DNA from: Jiangella gansuensis DSM 44835
GTDB taxonomy: Bacteria > Actinomycetota > Actinomycetes > Jiangellales > Jiangellaceae
Length of the DNA: 64,000 bases
NCBI RefSeq assembly: GCF_000515395.1
Contig: NZ_KI911782.1
Coordinates: 4,396,697-4,460,696 of the forward strand
Reading direction: 5' to 3'
Position numbers and translations under genes: made by a program. Below are positions 1-8,841 of the stretch, in pieces; within the stretch, counting starts at the first letter, position 1, and each line of letters opens with the position of its first letter. The notes under the pieces were generated by a model. It searched no databases. It saw only the letters and a list, made by a program, of their open reading frames with translations, and was not told where the DNA came from.

Positions 1-124
1 TTCACTATCCAGAAGCCTCCGTCAACGATGAACGCGCTGTCAGCAAGTGAACCAGGCGCGGCCTAGCGTGGTCGCTATAGTTGGGGTAATCTGCGCCTAC
101 TTCGCTAGGTGAAAGGATGCGCCG

Positions 125-1255
125 TTGAGCGCCGTCGACCTCCCCGGCCTGGTGGCCGGCATCGAGAAGGACGCCGAGGAGTACCTCGCCACGCGCGCCG
201 AAGCCACGCTGATGATCGGCCTGTCCGTGCAGGGTGAGCGCCACGTTCGCAGCCTCCGGTCGCCGGGCGCCGAGCAGGCCCGGCTGCCTGACACGGACAC
301 GATCTACGAGATCGGATCGGTGTCCAAGGTCTTCTCGACCACGGTCCTGGCCGTGCTGGAGGCCCAAGGGCTGATCGGTCTGGACGACCCGATCGGCGCG
401 CATCTCCCGAAGAAGCTCCGGCTCCCGCCGCACATCTCGTCGATCACCGTCGAGCAGCTCGCCACACACAGCTCCGGGCTGGGCTCCGTCGGCGCGATCC
501 ACCAGGCCCTCATCGACGAGGAGCTGCGAGGCACCGAGACGCCGTTCGCGACGTACACCCACTACCTGCGCTACAAGAAGGAACACCTCTACGCCGACCT
601 CGAGAACGCCGAATTGATCTACCCCACCGGGCAGGGCTGGACCTACTCAGTCATCGGCATGGGGACGCTCGGACACATTCTGGAGCTCGTGGCCGGCCGG
701 CCGTACGAGCAACTGCTGAAGGAGACGGTCTGCGCGCCGTTGGGGCTCACCGACACCGGCTACACGCTCTCACCGGAGCAGCAGGGCCGGGTGATGCACG
801 CCTACGACGCCATGGGGCAGCCGTGCCCGAACTGGTACCACGACGTCATGCTCCCGCAGGGCGGGCTGCGCTCGACGATGACCGACCTGCTCACGTTCGT
901 GGAGGCCAACCTCGCTGCCGGCGCCGGCAGCGGCGCCGGCGATGGCATGCCGATCCTGTCCCGGGCCATGCGCCGCGCCCGCAAGCAGTACTTCGCCGTA
1001 CCCGGCGGGTTCACCATGCCCGACGGGAGCGACCTGCCCGACTTCGTCCAGGGGCTGGGCTGGCGTGGGCTGGAGCACCCGGAGGGGCTGGCCTGGTGGC
1101 ACGGCGGGACCACGCTGTTCTACCTCGCGTCCGCCGGCGTCGACGACCGCGCCGGCGTGGGCATCGCCACGGTGTATTCAGGCCGCCGCGCGCTCGTCGA
1201 GCGCGACGAGCTGCATGCCCTCGAACGGGAGTGGTTCCTCCGGGCCTGTCAGTAA
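125..1255 (+). CDS. Serine hydrolase of the class C beta-lactamase/penicillin-binding fold
   Basis: A 376-residue protein of the serine beta-lactamase-like family, which hydrolyses esters, amides or D-amino-acid peptides through an acylated serine. The S-x-x-K motif is S65-V-S-K68, and the third active-site motif is H326-G-G. The second motif, usually Y-x-N, reads Y174-S-V, so the usual Asn is missing. No signal peptide is evident, so it is probably cytoplasmic. The start is TTG at 125, seven bases after AAAGGA (112-117); an ATG at 117 leads straight to a stop. The S9 peptidase begins 26 bases after its stop, suggesting one transcript and a peptide or ester-processing role. The exact substrate is unknown. 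Confidence 0.85.
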   Translation: MSAVDLPGLVAGIEKDAEEYLATRAEATLMIGLSVQGERHVRSLRSPGAEQARLPDTDTIYEIGSVSKVFSTTVLAVLEAQGLIGLDDPIGAHLPKKLRLPPHISSITVEQLATHSSGLGSVGAIHQALIDEELRGTETPFATYTHYLRYKKEHLYADLENAELIYPTGQGWTYSVIGMGTLGHILELVAGRPYEQLLKETVCAPLGLTDTGYTLSPEQQGRVMHAYDAMGQPCPNWYHDVMLPQGGLRSTMTDLLTFVEANLAAGAGSGAGDGMPILSRAMRRARKQYFAVPGGFTMPDGSDLPDFVQGLGWRGLEHPEGLAWWHGGTTLFYLASAGVDDRAGVGIATVYSGRRALVERDELHALEREWFLRACQ

Positions 1256-1281
1256 CCGACCCACCTCCCCGAGGAGTTGCT

Positions 1282-3555
1282 GTGACGACGACCGACCTGC
1301 GAGCACGGTACGCCACCGCCGAAGGTCTCCTGCCGCACTACCTGAAAGAGCTGGTCCACACCCCACGGGTGACGCCGCAGTGGGTCGCCGGCACCGAGAC
1401 GTTCTGGTATCGCACCAGGACGGCCGAGGGCGTGCGGTTCGTGGTCGTCGACGCCGAGGCGGGGACGAGACGGCCGGCGTTCGACCACGAGCGGCTGGCC
1501 CGCGCGCTCGGCCGCGTCCTGGACGAGGAGGTCGACGCGGCTGCCCTGCCGTTCTTCTCCGTCGACCTGCGCCACGACGGCGTGGTGCGCGTGGTCGCCG
1601 GGAAGCGGCGGATCGAGGTCGCCCTCGACACCTACGCGGCGACGATCCTCGGGCCGGCCCACCCGGCCGAGACGCCGTCGCCGGACGGACGCTGGGCCGT
1701 GGGGATCCGCGACCACGACCTCTACCTGCGCGACACCGCCACGGACGAGGAGCGGCGGCTTACCACCGACGGCGTCGAGTCCCACGACTACGCGACTATG
1801 ACGGACTCCTGCGCCGGGCTGGTGATGCAGGAGAACCTCGGCTTCACCATGCCGCCGCTGGTGGCGTGGTCGCCGGACTCGACCCGGTTCGTCACGCACC
1901 GGCTGGACCAGCGTGCCGTCGGGCTCATGCACCTGCTGCGTTCCTCGCCGCCCGGCGGCGGGCGGCCGGAACCGCTGTCCTACCGCTACGCCGTCGTGGG
2001 CGACGAGGAGGTCCCCACCACGGAGTTCCTCGTGTTCGAGGCCGCGACGGGCGCGGTGACGCCGGCCAGGTGCGAGCCGATCCTGGCCCCGCTCGTCCCC
2101 GCCATCGCCTACGACCTGCTGTGGTGGAGCGCGGACGGTTCGACGGTGCACTTCCTCTCCAGCGACCGTGGCGACCACCTCGTCCGCCTGCACGAGCTCG
2201 ACCCCAGGACCGGCGCGGTCACCGTGCTCGTCGAGGAGACCAGCACTTCGCACATCCTGTACGGCCCGCAGCAGCAGGACAACAACATCCGGGTCCTGTC
2301 CACGGGAGAGGTGCTGTGGTGGTCGCAGCGCAGCGGGTACGGCCACCTCTACCGGTACGGCCGCGACGGCTCCGTCACGACCCTGACCTCCGGTGACTGG
2401 TTGGTGCGCCACGTCGTGTCGATCGATGAGGACGCCCGGCGGGTCGTGTTCACCGGCGCCGGGCGCGAGCCAGGGTCGGATCCGTACCTGCAGGAGCTGT
2501 ACTCGGTGTCGCTCGACGGCGGCGAGCTGACCGTGATCACGTCCGACGGTCTCGACCACGACTGCGCGCCGTCGCCGTCGGGACGGTTCTTCGTCGACAA
2601 CGCCTCACGGTACGACGTCGAGACCGTGTCGGTGCTGCGCGACCGCGACGGCGCCGTCGTGCTGGAGCTCGAGCGGGCCGACGCGTCCGCCCTCTACGCG
2701 GCCGGCTGGACGCCTCCGGAGCGGGCGGTGGTGAGGGCCGCCGACGGCGTCACCGACCTCTACTGCGCGATCTACCGTCCGCACGACTTCGACCCGTCGG
2801 CCAGGTACCCCGTGGTCGAGGAGATCTACCCCGGACCGCAGATCTCCACCGCGCCGCTGCGCTTCCCGCTGGCCGGCGGTGTCCTGACGGGGGAGCGCAA
2901 CGCCGCAAGCTTCGCCGCGCTCGGCTTCGTCGTCGTGGCGGTCGACGGCCGGGGGTCCGCGCTGCGCGGCCAGGCGTTCCAGGACGCCGCTCGGCTCGGC
3001 GACGACAGCGATGTCCACGACCACGTCGCGGCGATCGAGCAGCTCGCGCGGACCCGTCCGTGGATGGACCTGGACCGGGTCGGCATCTTCGGGCACTCGG
3101 CCGGCGGCTACGCCTCGACCCGGTGCATGCTCCGCGCGCCGGACTTCTACAAGGTCGCGGTGTCCTCGGCCGGGAACCACGACAACCGGCTGAACCACGC
3201 CTGGTGGGGTGAGAAGTTCTTCGGCCTGCAGGACGATTTCGACTTCGCCGGCCAGGCCAACGGAACCCATGCCGGGCAGCTGGCCGGCAAGCTCCTGCTG
3301 GTGCACGGCGAGATGGACGACAATGCCACACCGCACGGCACGATGCGCCTGGTCGACGCCCTGATCAAGGCGAACAAGGACTTCGACCTACTGGTCGTCC
3401 CCAACGCCGACCATCGCCTGATGATCGGCACCGCGTACTGGCTGCGGCGGCGCTGGGACCATTTCGTGCGCCACCTGATGGGCGAGACGCCACCGGCCTA
3501 CCGCATCGCCGACATCCCCGCCGACCCCGAGTTGCTCGCTGAGTACGGAGGTTGA
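1282..3555 (+). CDS. S9 family peptidase, dipeptidyl-peptidase IV type
   Basis: A 757-residue prolyl-oligopeptidase-family serine peptidase, which releases N-terminal dipeptides or small peptides. The N-terminal two thirds (about 60-510) look like the beta-propeller of DPP IV, and the alpha/beta-hydrolase domain follows (about 540-757). The catalytic triad is readable: Ser606 in G-H-S-A-G-G, Asp679 in G-E-M-D-D-N and His711 in N-A-D-H-R. There is no signal peptide, which fits a cytoplasmic peptidase. The GTG at 1282 is chosen because GAGGAG lies just upstream; the frame stays open further upstream, but only as a shadow of the preceding gene. The DUF885 gene starts six bases after its stop. 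Confidence 0.92.
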   Translation: MTTTDLRARYATAEGLLPHYLKELVHTPRVTPQWVAGTETFWYRTRTAEGVRFVVVDAEAGTRRPAFDHERLARALGRVLDEEVDAAALPFFSVDLRHDGVVRVVAGKRRIEVALDTYAATILGPAHPAETPSPDGRWAVGIRDHDLYLRDTATDEERRLTTDGVESHDYATMTDSCAGLVMQENLGFTMPPLVAWSPDSTRFVTHRLDQRAVGLMHLLRSSPPGGGRPEPLSYRYAVVGDEEVPTTEFLVFEAATGAVTPARCEPILAPLVPAIAYDLLWWSADGSTVHFLSSDRGDHLVRLHELDPRTGAVTVLVEETSTSHILYGPQQQDNNIRVLSTGEVLWWSQRSGYGHLYRYGRDGSVTTLTSGDWLVRHVVSIDEDARRVVFTGAGREPGSDPYLQELYSVSLDGGELTVITSDGLDHDCAPSPSGRFFVDNASRYDVETVSVLRDRDGAVVLELERADASALYAAGWTPPERAVVRAADGVTDLYCAIYRPHDFDPSARYPVVEEIYPGPQISTAPLRFPLAGGVLTGERNAASFAALGFVVVAVDGRGSALRGQAFQDAARLGDDSDVHDHVAAIEQLARTRPWMDLDRVGIFGHSAGGYASTRCMLRAPDFYKVAVSSAGNHDNRLNHAWWGEKFFGLQDDFDFAGQANGTHAGQLAGKLLLVHGEMDDNATPHGTMRLVDALIKANKDFDLLVVPNADHRLMIGTAYWLRRRWDHFVRHLMGETPPAYRIADIPADPELLAEYGG

Positions 3556-3561
3556 AACGTC

Positions 3562-5286
3562 ATGACGGAACCCGGCTCGATCGCGCGTCTCGCTGACGAC
3601 TACCTGGAGACCACCAGCTCCGCCAACCCGTTCACTGCCTCCGTCTTCGGTGTTCCCGGGTACGACGACCGTGTCCCCGACCTCGGCGAGGAGGCCGAGC
3701 TGGCCGCCGGCGAGCGGCTGCTGGACCTGGCGGCGCAAGCCGAGGCGATCCCCGCCGACAGTCTCGGCGACGACGACCGAGTCACCCGCGACGTGCTGAT
3801 CCACTCGGCCCGCTCGGAGGCGGCGCCACTGGTGGACCGGCACCTGGAGTTCACCGTCTCCGGGCATGCCGGGCCCGTGGCGGGCGTGCTGGCCACCCTG
3901 GCGTACACCTACCTGCGCACCCCGCAGAGCGAACGCGACTACCTGAGCCGGATGAAGGGGATCCGGGCGTACGTGGAGGGCATCGCCGTGCGCGCGTCGG
4001 CCGGCGTGGCGTCCGGGCGCGTGCCCACCCGCCGCGGCGTCGAGCAGACGATCGAGAGGGTGCACGCCTACCTCACCACGCCAGCCGACGCCGACCTGAT
4101 GGTGGCGCCTGCGACGGGCACCAGCGTCGAGGACGACGTCCGCGCACTCGTGACCGACAGCATCCGCCCGGCATTCTCGGCGCTGCTGGAGACGCTGTCC
4201 GGCCCGGTGCTGGCGGCGGCCCGCCCGGACGAGCGCAGCGGGCTGCTGCACCTGCCGGACGGTGGTCAGATGTACGCGCGCGCCGTCGCGGCACACACCA
4301 CGACGGCGCGGACTCCGGAGGAGCTGCACCGGCTGGGGCTGGACCTGTGCGCGCAGCTGCGCGAGGAGTTCTCCGAGCTGGGGCAGAAGGTGTTCCGCAT
4401 CAGCGACTTCGACGCGATCGTCGACAAGCTGCGCAGCGATCCGGCGTTGCGCTACGCGTCGGCCGAGGACATCGTCGCCGACGCGCGGGCGGCCGTGGCC
4501 CGGGCCGAGGCGGCGCTGCCGGACTGGTTCGGCCGGCTCCCGTCGGCGGACTGCGTGGTGGAGCCGATGAACGAGGTGGTCGCGCCGGCGGCCGTCATCG
4601 GGGAGTACATGCCGCCGGCCGACGGGCGTCCCGGCCAGTACAACGTCAACACCTACCAGCCGCACACCCGGACCCGGTTCGAGTACGAGACGCTCTCGTT
4701 CCACGAGGGCGTGCCCGGCCACCACCTGCAGTTCGCCGTCGCGCAGGAGCTCACCGAGCTGCCTGCCTTCCGCCGCTACCTCTACATCGCCGCCTTCGGC
4801 GAGGGGTGGGGCCTCTACTCCGAGCGACTGGCCGACGAGATGGGGCTGTACTCGGACGACCTGTTCCGGTTCGGGATGCTGTCGTGCGACGCGTGGCGGG
4901 CGTGCCGGCTCGTCGTCGACACCGGCCTGCACCACCACGGCTGGACGCGGCAGCAGGCGATCGACTTCATGCTCGCCAACAGCGCCGTGTCGCCGCCGAA
5001 CGTCGTCAACGAGGTCGACCGCTACATCGCGTGGCCGGGGCAGGCGCTGGCGTACATGACCGGTCGGCTGGAGATCGACGCGCTGCGCCGGGCCGCCCGC
5101 GAGCGTCTCGGCACCGCCTTCGACATCCGCGCATTCCACGACGCCGTCCTGGGCAACGGCGCCGTCCCGCTCGCCGTCCTCTCCACCGAGATTCACCGCT
5201 GGATCGCCGGCCAGACCCGACCGCCCTACCCGGATGAACGCGCACAACCTGCGTCCGCCGACCGCGTGCCTAAAGTGGGGCATTGA
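3562..5286 (+). CDS. DUF885 family protein, probable zinc peptidase/hydrolase
   Basis: A 574-residue DUF885 protein. The family hallmark is visible as H381-E382-G-V-P-G-H387-H388, an arrangement thought to bind zinc; members are usually considered metallo-carboxypeptidases or related hydrolases. A further conserved stretch, G-E-G-W-G-L-Y-S-E, lies about 30 residues later. No export signal is present. The ATG at 3562 has GGAGG about nine bases upstream. It closes a run of three hydrolases (serine hydrolase, S9 peptidase, DUF885), which suggests cooperation in peptide breakdown. The exact substrate cannot be told from the sequence. Confidence 0.87.
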   Translation: MTEPGSIARLADDYLETTSSANPFTASVFGVPGYDDRVPDLGEEAELAAGERLLDLAAQAEAIPADSLGDDDRVTRDVLIHSARSEAAPLVDRHLEFTVSGHAGPVAGVLATLAYTYLRTPQSERDYLSRMKGIRAYVEGIAVRASAGVASGRVPTRRGVEQTIERVHAYLTTPADADLMVAPATGTSVEDDVRALVTDSIRPAFSALLETLSGPVLAAARPDERSGLLHLPDGGQMYARAVAAHTTTARTPEELHRLGLDLCAQLREEFSELGQKVFRISDFDAIVDKLRSDPALRYASAEDIVADARAAVARAEAALPDWFGRLPSADCVVEPMNEVVAPAAVIGEYMPPADGRPGQYNVNTYQPHTRTRFEYETLSFHEGVPGHHLQFAVAQELTELPAFRRYLYIAAFGEGWGLYSERLADEMGLYSDDLFRFGMLSCDAWRACRLVVDTGLHHHGWTRQQAIDFMLANSAVSPPNVVNEVDRYIAWPGQALAYMTGRLEIDALRRAARERLGTAFDIRAFHDAVLGNGAVPLAVLSTEIHRWIAGQTRPPYPDERAQPASADRVPKVGH

Positions 5287-6306
5287 ACAACTGGACTTAG
5301 CTGTCGTTATCTGGCCCCACAGGTAGGCCTACCATCGTTCTAGAGTGATGTGGTCATCGATGATGACAGGCCCTGGGTTGGGAGTTGACCATGGCGACTC
5401 TGATCATCGGGTCGACCCAGGGTCGCCATCGACCTGGTGATGGCATTCGAGCACGGGGATCCCGACTACGTCCGGCTGATCGATGAGGGCCCTCCCGGTG
5501 AGCGCGAGGGGATCGTGTTCGATCGTCACCCCGAGCCGGCCGCGCTGATGACGATGTTCGGCCGATTTTCTGTGGACACCGTGATCAACGCCGCGGAACC
5601 CTACGCCGAGGGTGTGTCCGCCACCGTCGCGACGGCCTGCGACGTCGCCGGGTTGCCGCTGCTGCGTGCGGTGCCACCGTCGTTCGGGGACGTAGCCGGT
5701 TCCTCACGATGGACCTGGGTGGCCTCGTTCGAGGCGGCCGGGTTCGAGGCAACGAGACACCCCGGAAACGTTCTGATTGCGATGGACCCGTTGCATCACG
5801 CCGGGCGGCTCGGTGACCTGGGTACGCAAACAGCCATCAGCCACCGGAGACGGATGTCCGTGGAATCGCGACTTCCGAGCTGGGCGCGGGAGCCGGAGAG
5901 CACCCGACCATTGTGGCGTCCCAGTGATCATCATCCGGCGGCCGGAGCTGTCGAGCGGCCGGCAGCGGCGCAACAGGCCGGCCGGCCGAGCCTGTCGTTA
6001 CGGACGCCTTGTCGGCGCTGACCTGGCTTAGCGACGTACGAAGACGCTCGTCTGCCAGGGCGGAGAAGTAGCCGCCGAGCCCCTCCTCAGCCACCGGTTC
6101 GGGACGTCGAACGCGATCTGGGCACTGAACGATCCGCTGTCGGTCGGGCAGCTCCGCGTGCCCCCAGGACCAGGCATAAGCGCTGCCTATGGGACAGTTA
6201 AACATCATGTGGATTGCCTTGGCCGCAGACCCGTGCGACCGTGGCCGGACACGCCGGCCCCGCCGACATGACCAGCAGGTTCGCCCGCGCGGAAGGAACA
6301 CGCACT
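5287..6306. other. Intergenic stretch with a decayed gene and no intact ORF
   Basis: About 1 kb between the DUF885 gene and the DUF3311 gene. Apart from the cobK-like remnant described separately, I see no conserved protein, RNA gene or long repeat. ORFs here overlap on both strands and look like chance. Confidence 0.6.
5391..5880 (+). pseudogene. Possible remnant of a precorrin-6A reductase (CobK/CbiJ)-like gene
   Basis: From about 5545 to 5740 the plus strand encodes a stretch resembling the Rossmann part of CobK: F-S-V-D-T-V-I-N-A-A, then a cysteine-containing helix with G-L-P-L-L-R, then W-T-W-V-A-S-F-E-A-A. In intact CobK these are the V-V-D-A-T-H-P-F-A region and what follows. The expected nucleotide-binding start may survive as M-A-T-L-I-I-G-S-T-Q from ATG 5391, but in a different frame, and the C-terminal half is unrecognisable. 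The key T-H-P is not conserved (it reads A-E-P). I read this as a frameshifted, truncated remnant. No other cobalamin gene is nearby. The assignment is tentative. Confidence 0.4.
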
Positions 6307-6579
6307 GTGAGTGAGGATCTCCAGCCGGCTGGCCCCGGCACCCGACGTCGCCGTGTCATCGCGGTGGTCGTCGGCCTCGTCCTGGCCGGCCTGATGGTCT
6401 CGCCGTGGCCTCAGGGCGAGCACGAACCGATCGTCCTCGGGGTGATCCCGGCGTCGCTGTTCTTCTGGATCCTGTGGACCGCGGCTTTCGTCGGCTACGT
6501 GGCCTGGATCGCGTATCGCTGGGATCCGTACGCCGAGATCGTCAGGCGCAACTCCCAGTCGTCCGGCAACGAGAGCTGA
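6307..6579 (+). CDS. DUF3311-type small membrane protein paired with a symporter
   Basis: A 90-residue protein with two hydrophobic segments (about 17-33 and 42-64) and basic flanks. DUF3311 proteins typically sit directly upstream of a sodium:solute symporter gene and are presumed accessory subunits or assembly partners, which is exactly the arrangement here; the symporter ATG is 10 bases after its stop. The start is taken as GTG 6307 because GAAGGAA lies upstream at the right distance. The frame is open back to 6214, but that part is not convincing. Confidence 0.7.
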   Translation: MSEDLQPAGPGTRRRRVIAVVVGLVLAGLMVSPWPQGEHEPIVLGVIPASLFFWILWTAAFVGYVAWIAYRWDPYAEIVRRNSQSSGNES

Positions 6580-6589
6580 GAGGCAGGAC

Positions 6590-8086
6590 ATGTCCGTCAC
6601 CGCCATGTGGATCGCCCTGTGCTGCCTCGCCGGCGTCATGGTCTACCTGGGCTACTTGGGCCACCGCGGAACGAGCAGCACGATGGAGGACTTCGTCCTC
6701 GGCAGCCGCAAGCTCGGGAAGGTCCCGGCCTTCTTCACCGTGACCGCCACCTTGTTCAGCGCCTTCTCCTACTTCGGGATCACGGGCCAGTACTACACCG
6801 ACGGCATCGGACCGTGGATCCAGGTTGTCAGCACCGCCGTGGTCGGACCGATCCTGTACTTCGCGGGAACCCGGATCTGGCTGGTGGCGCGACGCTACGG
6901 CTTCGTCAACGTCACCGAGTATCTGTCCGACCGGTTCCAGGCGCGGTCCGTCGGGCTGGTCGCCGGCTTGATCATGATCGCCGCGCTGGTGCCGTACATG
7001 GGCGCGCAGTTCCGCGGCAGCGGCCTGACCCTCGAAGCCGTCACCGGCGGCGGCATCCCCTACTGGGCCGGTGCGGTCTTCCTCGCCGTGGTGGTCACCC
7101 TCTACGTGATGTCCGGCGGGTTCCGCAGCGTGGTGTGGACCGACGTGGTGCAGGGCGCGTTGATGTACATCCTGCTCGGCGCGGCCATGGTGATCCTCGT
7201 CTTCACCGCCACCGGCGGGTTCGCCGACCTGATGGACGCCGTCGAGGACCAGTCGGCCGAACTGCTGTCCGTCCCCGGCCCCAACGGCGTCTTCGGCCTG
7301 CCGTACCTGATCTCGGTGATGATCATCTTCGCTGCGGCGCACTTCACCATGCCGCAGCTGCAGCAGCGGTGGATGGCGGCCCGCAATCACAGCACGCTGA
7401 AGTTCATGGCGCTGTCGCTGCCGATCGGCACCGCGATCATCTACATCTTCGCCTTCTACATCGCCATGGTCGGTGTCGTCACCCTTCCTGACTTCGACGC
7501 CCCAGAGGCCATCTACCCGACCATGATCATCGATGTGCTTCCCGAGTGGCTGACGCTCATCGCCATCCTGGCCATCATCGCCGCCACCGGGAGCACGGCG
7601 AACTCGATCGTGCTCACCATGAGCTCCATGGTGGCCAAGGAATACGTCGCTCCGGTCGTGCACCGGCGCGGCGGCGGCGAGTCCGACCGGTTCCTCACCC
7701 TGACGACTCGCGTCATGCTGCCGCTGCTGGTCGCCGGGGGACTGCTGGTGGCGTTCTACGGGCCGAGCACGATCCTTTCGATCATCCTCGGCATCACCTG
7801 GCCGGCGGTCTTCCTCATCTTCCCGACACTGATGGCCGGCCTCTACTGGCGCCGCGCCACGGCGGCCGCGGCAGTGGCGTCGATGGTGGTCTCCGAGGTC
7901 CTGTTCCTCTGCCTGTACCAGGGCTGGATCCCGCTCGACCTGGGCGGCTGGAACCCGGCACTTCCGGCCGGCGTCGTGGGCGTCCTGGTCCTCGTCGGCG
8001 GCAGCCTGGTCACGACCCCGCCTCCGCAGGACCATCTCGACCGCCATTTCGCCATGTTCAAGGACGCGGACCGGTTCCGCGCATGA
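6590..8086 (+). CDS. Sodium:solute symporter family (SSS) permease
   Basis: A 498-residue polytopic membrane protein of the SSS/SSF family, which couples sodium uptake to import of a small solute. About 13 hydrophobic segments run through the protein. The conserved early region has S-A-F-S-Y-F-G-I-T-G-Q-Y-Y, followed by family-like G-Q-x-x and R-D-type loops. The ATG at 6590 follows an AGGCAGGA ribosome site. It is co-transcribed with the DUF3311 gene upstream and overlaps the SDR start by ATGA. The substrate is unknown; organic acids and amino acids are common in this family. Confidence 0.9.
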   Translation: MSVTAMWIALCCLAGVMVYLGYLGHRGTSSTMEDFVLGSRKLGKVPAFFTVTATLFSAFSYFGITGQYYTDGIGPWIQVVSTAVVGPILYFAGTRIWLVARRYGFVNVTEYLSDRFQARSVGLVAGLIMIAALVPYMGAQFRGSGLTLEAVTGGGIPYWAGAVFLAVVVTLYVMSGGFRSVVWTDVVQGALMYILLGAAMVILVFTATGGFADLMDAVEDQSAELLSVPGPNGVFGLPYLISVMIIFAAAHFTMPQLQQRWMAARNHSTLKFMALSLPIGTAIIYIFAFYIAMVGVVTLPDFDAPEAIYPTMIIDVLPEWLTLIAILAIIAATGSTANSIVLTMSSMVAKEYVAPVVHRRGGGESDRFLTLTTRVMLPLLVAGGLLVAFYGPSTILSIILGITWPAVFLIFPTLMAGLYWRRATAAAAVASMVVSEVLFLCLYQGWIPLDLGGWNPALPAGVVGVLVLVGGSLVTTPPPQDHLDRHFAMFKDADRFRA

Positions 8087-8826
8087 CCGGCGCCGACCCT
8101 GGAGCCCGCCATGCGGCAGACGCTGCGCCGGTGGCCGTCGTCACCGGCGGGACCGCCGGCATCGGCCGCGCGGTGTGCCAGCGGCTGGAGGCGGACGGCT
8201 ATCGCGTACTGCCGATCGGACGCACCAGCGCCCGGTACGGCGCGGACGTCAGCGATCCGGCCGCCGTCGACGCTGTCGCCGCCCGCGTGCTCGCCGAAAC
8301 CGGCCGGGTGGACGCGCTGGTCACGTGTGCCGGGATCGTCGGCCGGGGCGAGCTCGCCACGGCGACGGCCGACGACCTGGTCCGCCAGGTCGAGGTCAAC
8401 CTCCTCGGCACGATGTACTCCTGCCGGGCGTTCGCTCCGGCCCTCGCTGGCAGCGGCGGCTCCATCGTCACCGTCAGCTCGTCCATCGCCTCCAGCCCGC
8501 AGGCAGGCGTGAGCGCCTACGCCGCAGCCAAGGGCGGCGTGGAGACGTTCACCCGCGCGCTGGCCCTGGAGCTCGCCCCGAGCGGTGTCCGGGTCAACGC
8601 GGTCCGGCCCTCGCTGGTCGAGAGCCGGATCTGGATCGAGAGCGGCATGGACCCTGCGGACTACCACGCGCTGCTGGAGCGACGCGCCGCCGAGTACCCG
8701 TTGGGGCGGGTGGGCCGGCCGGAGGACGTCGCCGCCGCGGTGGCCTTCCTGGTGTCGGCCGAGGCAGCCTGGATCACCGGCGTCATCCTCCCGGTCGACG
8801 GTGGCAGCGGTCTCGTCGGGCGATAG
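8083..8826 (+). CDS. SDR family NAD(P)-dependent oxidoreductase
   Basis: A 247-residue classical short-chain dehydrogenase/reductase. The nucleotide-binding motif T-G-G-T-A-G-I-G is near residues 21-28. The catalytic Ser is about 133, with Tyr146 and Lys150 in Y-A-A-A-K. The family's N-A-G motif reads T-C-A-G. The C-terminal V-D-G-G-S-G end is typical. Its ATG overlaps the symporter stop (ATGA), so translation is probably coupled, and it likely acts on the imported solute or a derivative. The alcohol or ketone substrate is not identifiable. Confidence 0.9.
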   Translation: MTGADPGARHAADAAPVAVVTGGTAGIGRAVCQRLEADGYRVLPIGRTSARYGADVSDPAAVDAVAARVLAETGRVDALVTCAGIVGRGELATATADDLVRQVEVNLLGTMYSCRAFAPALAGSGGSIVTVSSSIASSPQAGVSAYAAAKGGVETFTRALALELAPSGVRVNAVRPSLVESRIWIESGMDPADYHALLERRAAEYPLGRVGRPEDVAAAVAFLVSAEAAWITGVILPVDGGSGLVGR

Positions 8827-8841
8827 CGCGAGCCCACGGGT

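Noticed and set aside
823-1281. N-terminal extension of the S9 peptidase frame back to 823
   Set aside because: It would lie inside the serine hydrolase gene and reads as Arg/Pro-rich nonsense; GTG 1282 has a GAGGAG site.
1249-2559. Long minus-strand ORF of 436 codons opposite the S9 peptidase
   Set aside because: Antisense shadow of a GC-rich gene. Its composition is Arg/Val/Asp-rich with no recognisable motif, while the plus strand has a full catalytic triad.
3388-5283. Long minus-strand ORF of 631 codons opposite the DUF885 gene
   Set aside because: Antisense shadow; low-complexity composition and no motif. The plus-strand gene has the zinc motif.
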